Part shown: one piece after another, positions 57,609 to 64,000 of the stretch | Layout: each line of letters opens with the position of its first letter | Numbering within the stretch: position 1 is the first letter of the stretch | Origin: Micrococcales bacterium 73-13 | GTDB lineage: Bacteria > Actinomycetota > Actinomycetes > Actinomycetales > Microbacteriaceae | Reading direction: 5' to 3' | DNA length: 64,000 nucleotides | Assembly: GCA_001898855.1 (NCBI GenBank) | Contig: MKVN01000031.1 | Location: 1 to 64,000, forward strand | The notes under the pieces: generated by a model | The model's input: the letters and a program-made list of their open reading frames with translations, nothing else | Told to the model about the DNA's origin: nothing | Database searches by the model: none | Position numbers and translations under genes: made by a program

Positions 57609-60600
57609 ATGCAGCAGTGGTTCGCGGAGTCCGCAGCCGCGTGCCGTCGTGGCCTGATCCTGTTCGGTCGCGGCTTCGCGGGCTCGGCGCTCTCCCTCGT
57701 GCTGATGAGCGCCCTGACCGGGCTCGCGACGGTGGTCGCGGTGACGATCGCGACCGACGTCGCCTGGGCGCAGCGGGCCGAGCTCTTCGCGGACGGGACG
57801 ATCCGGGTCGAGGGCCTCCTGCGACTCCTGCTGACGGTCGGGATCCCGTTCGCGCTCGTCGTCGCCGTGCTCGCCGCGGGGGGCTTCGCGGCCGCGGCGA
57901 CCGTGTTCGCGGATCGTCATCGCGGCGCCAGCCCCTCGCGCGGCACCCGCTTCGCCACGGCGATCCTCGGCGGCGCGCGACGGGCGCTCCCGCTGCTCGG
58001 CGCGCTCGTCGTCGCCGTGCTCGAGGTCGCGCTCGCGGTCGTCCTCGCGCCGCTCGTCAGCCTCGCGGGGCTCGTGCTGCTCGCCGTCTTCGGGGTGCGC
58101 CGGCTGATCGGGCGCCCGCGCACCGCGAACCCCTGGTTCGCCTGGCCGATGCTCGTCGCCTACGCCGTGCCGCTCGGCCTCGTCGCGGTCATCTGGGTGC
58201 ACAGCCTGCTCATCCTGCCGGTCGCGGCGCTCGAGCGCCGCGGCGTGCCGGGCATCCTCCGCCGCTCGAGCGAGCTCGTCCGGGGCGGCGCGCTCCGGGT
58301 CGTGCTGCTCGCGCTGCTCGGGACGCTGCTGTACGCCGTCCCGGTGCTCGGGCTGCAGGCGCTCGGGGCGCTGCTCGGCTGGGGCTCGGGGGGCGTCCTG
58401 CTCTGGGTGCAGGTCGTCCTGCAGGTCCTGCTCGCCGGCGTCCCGGTCGCGCTGCTCGTCGCGGCCTACTTCGACCGCGCCGGGTCGATCCCGCCCGAGC
58501 TCGTCGTGCGGGTGCCGTGGTTCCGGCGCAGCCCCGCGCTCGGCCCGGTCGCCGCCGCGGTCGCCGGTGCGCTCGTCCTGAGCCTCGCGGTCGCAGTTCC
58601 GGCGCCGCGCGCCTGGGCCGAGGGCGGCGAGGGCAGCGGCCGTCCGCCGCTCGAGCTCGCGATCACCGATCTCGGCGACGCGAGTGACGCGAACCCGGGC
58701 GACGGGATCTGCGCGACGGCCGCCGATACCTGCACGCTGCGCGCGGCGATCGAGGAGAACAACGCATGGCAGCCGAGCGGCCTCAGCATGATCTCCCCGG
58801 CCGACGCGGGCATCGCGGTCGGCACGGTGCTGCTCGGCTCCGTCATCGAGGTCACCCAGGGGGTGCAGCTCTACGGCAGCGGCTGGGACGGATACGGCGC
58901 CGTCGGCCTCACGATCGACGGCGGCGGCACCGCGCAGCTGCTCCGGTTCGCGACCCCGTCGAACGCGATCTCGACGCTCCGCGACCTCGTGCTCGCGAAC
59001 GGCTACTCGGCCGGCGACGGCGGCGCGATCGAGGTGCTGAGCGGCACGGTGGGCCTCGAGAACGTCACGGCGACGGGCAATGGCGCGGCCGGCAGCGGCG
59101 GCGCGTTCTGGGGCGCGAGCACGGGCGCCGACGGCCCCGCGAGCCTCGACGTCCGGGGGTCCCGGCTCGAGGGCAACTCGGTGCCCGCCTGCAACGGCGC
59201 GTTCTTCGACCCCTACGCCGGCGCGCCGAGCACGATCGAGCCGAGCAGCGACGCCTCGTGCAGCACGGCCGGCCCCGGCCCCGATCCGGACCCCGACCCC
59301 GAACCGGAGGGCCCGGTCGCGACGACGGTCGCCCTCGCTGCGACGAGCGACGAGCCGAACGGCTGGTTCTACCGCGGCCGTCCCGTGCGCCTCACGGCGA
59401 CGGTCGTGCCGGCCGCCGGCACCGCGGTGCCGACCGGCGTCGTCACCTTCACGGGCTCGTCGCCGACCGGCAGCGAGATCATCGGCACCGCGTCGGTCGG
59501 CCTCGACGGCCGGGCCGTGCTCGACGCGACGATCCCCGCGATCGACGGCCTGCAGATGAGCGACAGCCTCTTCTGGCAGGTCGCCGCCCAGTACGACGGG
59601 GACGCCGGCCACCTCGCCTCGCACGACCCGGACGGTCTCGACATCGGACTCGAGCCGGACGCGACCGAGGTCACCGTGACGCCCTCGACGCTCATCGCGC
59701 GCCCCGGCGACCCCGTGACGTTCACGGTGCGCGTGCGCTCGCAGGTCCCCGGCACGACGACGATCCCCGGGGGCGCCGTCTTCCTCTCCGCGGCCGGCGC
59801 CCTGCTCGACGGGCCGAACAGCGCAAGCCTCAATGCGAGTGGCGAGGCCTCCTTCACCGCGCGCTTCGCCGGGTTCGGCACCTTCGTGGTCGAGGCCGAC
59901 TACCAGACCTCGGGTCCCCGCTTCCGGGCGAGCACGGGCTCGCTCGACTACGTGCTCGCCGGCAGCTACACGACGATCGTCTCCCCGGTGCTCGTCGGGG
60001 TCACGAACCCGAGTTACGCGGGCGAGGAGGTGCAGGTGCTCGTCGGCGTCGGCAGCTCCGAGGCCGGTCCCGGGGCGCCGGCGCTGACCGGCTGGGTGCG
60101 CCTCATGCTCGACGACACCCAGCTCGACCGGGTCCCGCTCGGCGACAACACGATCCTGCGCACGAGCGTGCTGCCGGTCGGCAGTCATTCGCTGCGCGTC
60201 GAGTACGAGGGCGACGAGCACTACGCGCCCGCCTCGAGCACGCTCGCGCACCAGGTCGTCAAGCTCCCGACCGCGGTCTACCTCGGCGCGCTCCCGAGCA
60301 GCGTCGTCGGGCAGCCGCTGAGCCTCACCGCGACCGTGAGCACCGACGTGCTCGGCCGGCCCGTGGCAGCGGTGACGAGCGGCCTTGTCCAGATCAAGTC
60401 GGGTGCCGAGCTCGTCGCGACGATCGACCTCGCGAGCGGCGACACCGTGCAGGGCGTGCTGCCGGTCGCGGTCGGCACGCAGCAGCTCACCGCGGTCTAC
60501 CTCGGCGACGACCGGCACACCGGTGCGACGAGCGCGCCGCTCGCGCACTCGCAGAGCCGGGCCGGGGTCGAGGTGCTGCTCGCGCTCGCGGAGGACCAGG

Positions 60601-63600
60601 TGCCGATCACGGGCGCGCTCACCGCGACCGTCGCCGTCACCGCGGCGAGCCCGTCGACCGGTGCGCCGAGCGGCGGCGGCGTGGAGCTCTACTCGGACGG
60701 CGTCCTCGTCGCGAGCGGCGAGCTGAGCGACGGCGGGGTGCTCGTGCTCGAGCACGACGTGCGCGAGCTCGGCGCGGGCACGCACCAGCTCAGGGCGAGG
60801 TACACCGGCAGCGCCGGCTTCGACCCGAGCCTGCTCGGCGCGGCGGTCCCGATCACGGCGCTGCGGCACGCGCCGACCTTGGTCCTCACCGGCGTGTCCG
60901 CGACCGACCCCGCGGCCGGGCAGCCGCTCACCGCGGTCGTCGAGCTGCCGTGGGCGCAGCAGCCGGTCTCGACGCCGCTCGGCCGGGTCGTCTTCGAGGC
61001 GTGGCTGCCGGACGGCTCGGGCGGCGGGTCGTGGGTCGCCGCGGCCGGCGGGACGGGCGACGACGCCCGGGTCGACCTCGACGACGACTACCGCGAGGCG
61101 CGGATCACGATCCCGTTCGGCACGTTGCCGCTCGGCACGCACCGGCTGCGGGTGAGCTACCAGCCGAGCGCGGAGTACCAGGCGCTCGGCTTCACCGCGA
61201 GCGTCAGCGCGGAGGTCGACCTCGACTTCGCCGCGATCCCGACGAGGATCGAGGCGCTCGGCCTCGAGGGCACCGTCCAGGCGAGCGGCGAGGCGCGCGC
61301 CCAGACGGTGTTCGTCTACGAGATGCCGCAGGTCGCCGACCGCGTCCCCGGCGGCACCGTGACCGCGACACTCGACGGCGCCCAGCTCGGGGGCGGGCCG
61401 CTCGCGCTCGCCCCGATGAGCGACCCGCTCGTCATCGCCGGCACCGTCGACCTCGCGCTCCCGCCGCTCGACCCCGGCCAGCACACGCTGCACCTGCTCT
61501 ATACGCCCGGCGACGGCGTCCACGCGTCGAGCGAGCAGACCGTCGTCTTCTCCGCCGCGGGCCGACAACCGACCGTCACGCTGCTGCCGAGCACGACCGG
61601 CCCGGCGCTCGACGCCCTGCTCATGGTCACGACCGGCCTCGTGGTCGACGCCGGCGCGCCGAAGCCGAGCGGCCGGATCGTCGTCTCCGACGGATCGGGG
61701 GCGCCGGGCGCCGACTGCACGGTGAACGTCGCGCCGTCGACGCGGGAGGCCTCCTGCTACCTCGTCTTCACGACCGCCGGCACCCGGACGCTGACCGCGC
61801 GCTTCGAGCCGGCCGTCGGCGAGCAGGTCTACGAGGCGGCCTCCTCGAGCCCGGTCGCGGTGACGGTCGCGTCCGGCGCGACGGCGCTGAACGTCTCGGT
61901 CGGCAGCAGCGCATCGCCCGCCGCCCCGACCGCGGGCGACACCGTCACGGTGGGCTGGTCGAGCATCGGGGGACCGGCGAGCACCGATCGGGTGAGCGTG
62001 CAGGTGAGCCCGGCGAACGCGGTCGGCGAGTGGCTCGCCTGCGGCAGCGGCATCGCCGGCACGTGCGGCTTCCGGCTGAGCAAGGCCGGCGCCGACGCGG
62101 CCCTGGTGACCGTCACGGTCTCGTTCTCCGGCGACGACCGCTACGCCCCGGCGAGCTCGAGCGGCACGATCGCCCCGCGGGCCTGCGTCGCGCTCGACCT
62201 CCGCGCCGTCCCGGCCGGCGCCGGGACCGTCACGCCGCGGCAGCCCGCGAACTGCGGCGAGCCCGGCGCGGCGAAGGACGGCTACGCGGTCGGCAGCCTC
62301 GTCACGTTCCAGGTGGGGGCGAACCCCTCCGGCGATCCCGGCTACGACTGGGTGCCGGTCGAGGCCGGCGACGTCGTGCGGACCGCCGACGGCCTCGGCA
62401 CGGGGCTCGTCGTGACGCGGACGGGGAACTGGGCCGAGGCCGCCTTCGAGCGCAGCGCCAACTGCGTCCTCGTCACCGTCGACCTCTCGGTCGTCGCCGG
62501 CACGACCGGCGGCCTGCGGCTCCCCGGCGAGGCCGGCGCGACCGGTCCCGCGCCCAACTGCGCGCTCCCGCCGGGCGTCGACCCCGCGACGTACACGGCC
62601 GCCTGGCACGCGACGACCGCGTGGACGCCCGACGGCACGGCGCGCCGGACCGTCGCGACCGCCTGGTACCTGCGCGGCACCGTGCTCAGCGGGATCGCGA
62701 TCGTGCCGGGGAAGTCGGACACGAAGTTCTACGCCGAGACGAGCCGCGACTTCACGCGCGAGGGGGACTGGGGCTATGCGCCGCGCACGCTCGACGGCCA
62801 CGCCACCCTCACCGCCGCGATCGGACCGACCTGCTATCCGGCGACGGCCACGGCGACCGGCCCCGGCACCGTCACGATCCTCAACCCGGAGAACTGCGCC
62901 GACCCCTCGACGGGCGTGCACGGCTGGTCCTCCGACACGGTGCTCGACGTGCTCGCGAGCCCGACCCGGACCGCGGCCGGTGCCGCGGCCGACGCGACGA
63001 GCGGCGTGCTGCACTTCGCGTGGCTCTGGCAGGGCACCGACCGGCTGAACGGCACGGCCGAGCCGAGCGGCGCCTCGGCGCGGGACGCGATCGACGCGGC
63101 CCTGCGACGCGCAGCCGTGGGGACCCAGCCGGCCGTCGCGAGCGGCGCGCAGCTCGACACCGTCCTCGTCGTCGCGGGTCGCGCGGCACCGGCCGTCACG
63201 GTCGACTTCGGCACCTGCTACGCCGTGACCCTCGGCAACGGACGGGTGACCGACGGCACCGTGCTGCAGGGGCCGGGGAGCCTCGCGACCCCGTCGAACT
63301 GCCCGCACCCCCAGGCCCGCTCCGCGAGCGCGTCCGGCTTCACGGGGCTCGTCACCGCCGGCGGGATCTCGGATCGGGCCTTCTTCACGGCCGGCACGCG
63401 GGTGACCGTGCAGACCCCGCAGAACCTCGAGGACCAGAAGGACGTGCGCCGCAGCGGCCAGCAGGCCTACTCCGGCGAGCTCGCGCAGTTCGCCGGGTGG
63501 CTGCGTGGCGGCCGGCTCACGAGCACGAGGGAGCCCGAGCTGAGCCTCGTGCTCGACGGCCCGGTGCAGCTGCAGCCGCGCTACTTCTTCGCCCGCGACT

Positions 63601-64000
63601 GCCTGGTCAGCCTCACCGTCTACAGCCGGGACGCCGAGCGCGTGCAGCCGCAGGTCATGCTCCAGGACGTGCCGCCGAACTGCGACGAGGGCAGCCTCGG
63701 GAGCGGCCCGGCCGCGTACCTCAGCGGCAGTCTGCCGGGGAACGCGACGAGCGCCGACCCGACCCGCGAGCTCGCACGCAGCGGCAGCATCCTGCTCACC
63801 GCGCACGTCGCCGACGGTCTCGACCCGCTCGTCGGCTGGGTGCTCAGCGCGAACGTCGACGCGCCGAGCACCGTGCAGTTCCAGGACGGCGCGAGCGGGG
63901 GCGCACCGAGCACGCGCACGGTCCGCGACGTCGTGCAGGGCGCCGAGCTGCGGATCGAACGCGGCTTCAACAGCCTCAGCGCGCAGGCGGTGACCTGCCA
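57609..64000 (+). CDS. Giant membrane/surface protein: polytopic domain, CSLREA/beta-helix segment, Ig-like repeats; 3' end outside window
   Basis: At least 2,130 codons, open at the right edge; the ATG follows GAGGAG with 7-bp spacing. Residues 1-290 hold about six membrane helices with a PWFAWPMLVAY loop. A further hydrophobic stretch (about 310-331) ends PAPRAWA-EGG, which looks like a signal-peptidase site. Then GDGICAT...CTLRAAIEENN (364-385) is a CSLREA-type motif leading into a right-handed beta-helix (GGAIEVLSGTVGLENVTATGN). A D/P/E linker (about 555-569) precedes many Ig-like repeats with motifs such as GTHQLRARYTG, GSHSLRVEYEGD and VSFSGDDRYAPASS. Near the visible end the repeats are cysteine-containing and less regular. 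Likely a surface adhesin or wall-spanning structural protein; function inferred. Confidence 0.85.
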   Translation, partial: MQQWFAESAAACRRGLILFGRGFAGSALSLVLMSALTGLATVVAVTIATDVAWAQRAELFADGTIRVEGLLRLLLTVGIPFALVVAVLAAGGFAAAATVFADRHRGASPSRGTRFATAILGGARRALPLLGALVVAVLEVALAVVLAPLVSLAGLVLLAVFGVRRLIGRPRTANPWFAWPMLVAYAVPLGLVAVIWVHSLLILPVAALERRGVPGILRRSSELVRGGALRVVLLALLGTLLYAVPVLGLQALGALLGWGSGGVLLWVQVVLQVLLAGVPVALLVAAYFDRAGSIPPELVVRVPWFRRSPALGPVAAAVAGALVLSLAVAVPAPRAWAEGGEGSGRPPLELAITDLGDASDANPGDGICATAADTCTLRAAIEENNAWQPSGLSMISPADAGIAVGTVLLGSVIEVTQGVQLYGSGWDGYGAVGLTIDGGGTAQLLRFATPSNAISTLRDLVLANGYSAGDGGAIEVLSGTVGLENVTATGNGAAGSGGAFWGASTGADGPASLDVRGSRLEGNSVPACNGAFFDPYAGAPSTIEPSSDASCSTAGPGPDPDPDPEPEGPVATTVALAATSDEPNGWFYRGRPVRLTATVVPAAGTAVPTGVVTFTGSSPTGSEIIGTASVGLDGRAVLDATIPAIDGLQMSDSLFWQVAAQYDGDAGHLASHDPDGLDIGLEPDATEVTVTPSTLIARPGDPVTFTVRVRSQVPGTTTIPGGAVFLSAAGALLDGPNSASLNASGEASFTARFAGFGTFVVEADYQTSGPRFRASTGSLDYVLAGSYTTIVSPVLVGVTNPSYAGEEVQVLVGVGSSEAGPGAPALTGWVRLMLDDTQLDRVPLGDNTILRTSVLPVGSHSLRVEYEGDEHYAPASSTLAHQVVKLPTAVYLGALPSSVVGQPLSLTATVSTDVLGRPVAAVTSGLVQIKSGAELVATIDLASGDTVQGVLPVAVGTQQLTAVYLGDDRHTGATSAPLAHSQSRAGVEVLLALAEDQVPITGALTATVAVTAASPSTGAPSGGGVELYSDGVLVASGELSDGGVLVLEHDVRELGAGTHQLRARYTGSAGFDPSLLGAAVPITALRHAPTLVLTGVSATDPAAGQPLTAVVELPWAQQPVSTPLGRVVFEAWLPDGSGGGSWVAAAGGTGDDARVDLDDDYREARITIPFGTLPLGTHRLRVSYQPSAEYQALGFTASVSAEVDLDFAAIPTRIEALGLEGTVQASGEARAQTVFVYEMPQVADRVPGGTVTATLDGAQLGGGPLALAPMSDPLVIAGTVDLALPPLDPGQHTLHLLYTPGDGVHASSEQTVVFSAAGRQPTVTLLPSTTGPALDALLMVTTGLVVDAGAPKPSGRIVVSDGSGAPGADCTVNVAPSTREASCYLVFTTAGTRTLTARFEPAVGEQVYEAASSSPVAVTVASGATALNVSVGSSASPAAPTAGDTVTVGWSSIGGPASTDRVSVQVSPANAVGEWLACGSGIAGTCGFRLSKAGADAALVTVTVSFSGDDRYAPASSSGTIAPRACVALDLRAVPAGAGTVTPRQPANCGEPGAAKDGYAVGSLVTFQVGANPSGDPGYDWVPVEAGDVVRTADGLGTGLVVTRTGNWAEAAFERSANCVLVTVDLSVVAGTTGGLRLPGEAGATGPAPNCALPPGVDPATYTAAWHATTAWTPDGTARRTVATAWYLRGTVLSGIAIVPGKSDTKFYAETSRDFTREGDWGYAPRTLDGHATLTAAIGPTCYPATATATGPGTVTILNPENCADPSTGVHGWSSDTVLDVLASPTRTAAGAAADATSGVLHFAWLWQGTDRLNGTAEPSGASARDAIDAALRRAAVGTQPAVASGAQLDTVLVVAGRAAPAVTVDFGTCYAVTLGNGRVTDGTVLQGPGSLATPSNCPHPQARSASASGFTGLVTAGGISDRAFFTAGTRVTVQTPQNLEDQKDVRRSGQQAYSGELAQFAGWLRGGRLTSTREPELSLVLDGPVQLQPRYFFARDCLVSLTVYSRDAERVQPQVMLQDVPPNCDEGSLGSGPAAYLSGSLPGNATSADPTRELARSGSILLTAHVADGLDPLVGWVLSANVDAPSTVQFQDGASGGAPSTRTVRDVVQGAELRIERGFNSLSAQAVTC

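Noticed and set aside
57525..63806. A 2,093-codon open frame on the minus strand
   Set aside because: It is the antisense shadow of the giant plus-strand gene. Its translation is arginine/alanine-rich without domains, whereas the plus frame shows membrane helices, a CSLREA motif and Ig-like repeats with a good ribosome-binding site.

Overview
The window is about 72% G+C (estimated by eye) and densely coded. Gene content and order point to an actinobacterium, most likely of the family Microbacteriaceae: two WhiB proteins, MtrAB-LpqB, a fused OtsA-OtsB, a class-E-type LAxTG sorting signal, abundant GTG starts and many TANNNT promoters placed just before start codons. The family assignment is inferred from resemblance, since no search could be run.

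Layout. 1-2.7 kb (minus): three overlapping genes for a nucleotide-activated amino-sugar route (acyltransferase, PLP aminotransferase, NAD-dependent dehydrogenase; the last runs off the left edge). 2.7-10.1 kb (plus): manA, whiB2, a large membrane glycosyltransferase with a DUF5719 partner, and a UDP-sugar dehydrogenase. 10.1-25.0 kb: a segment with the gene order of the Mycobacterium whiB2-to-whiB1 region: metallopeptidase-like protein, DUF3499, ahcY, mtrA-mtrB-lpqB, comF-type PRTase, hpf, secA, Rv3235-family protein, pdtaS-type kinase, whiB1. An aquaporin and a polyprenol-phosphate-mannose synthase sit inside it. 25-40 kb: a small membrane protein, bcp, tRNA-Lys, pntAB, a PTP-like phosphatase, a VIT1/CCC1 transporter, an MprF-like lipid aminoacyltransferase, a fused trehalose-6-phosphate synthase/phosphatase, an NTF2-like lipoprotein, a GlcD-type flavoprotein, ilvD and an NmrA-like reductase. 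40.9-50.4 kb: amino-acid biosynthesis (ilvBNC, serA, leuB, ilvE) with a ThrE-type exporter and an FAH-family hydrolase. 50.4-54.9 kb: a YeiH-type membrane protein, a sortase substrate, gltX, tRNA-Gln and an esterase.

54.9-64 kb is the most unusual part. A 48-residue secreted peptide gene, ending in a possible C-X5-C disulfide loop (CIWFGWC), has its own promoter, ribosome-binding site and terminator. It diverges from a NarL/DesK-type two-component system. The 427-bp gap between them carries two exact copies of a 13-bp sequence, CGAACGGACACAT. Downstream, a very large gene (more than 2,130 codons, open at the right edge) encodes a polytopic membrane domain fused to a CSLREA/beta-helix segment and a long series of Ig-like repeats. 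No transposase, integrase, prophage, CRISPR array or rRNA gene was seen.

Regulation. At least nine genes have a TANNNT -10 box ending 6-9 nt before the start codon, so many transcripts should be leaderless or nearly so. Convergent genes are often separated by GC-rich hairpins that look like bidirectional terminators.
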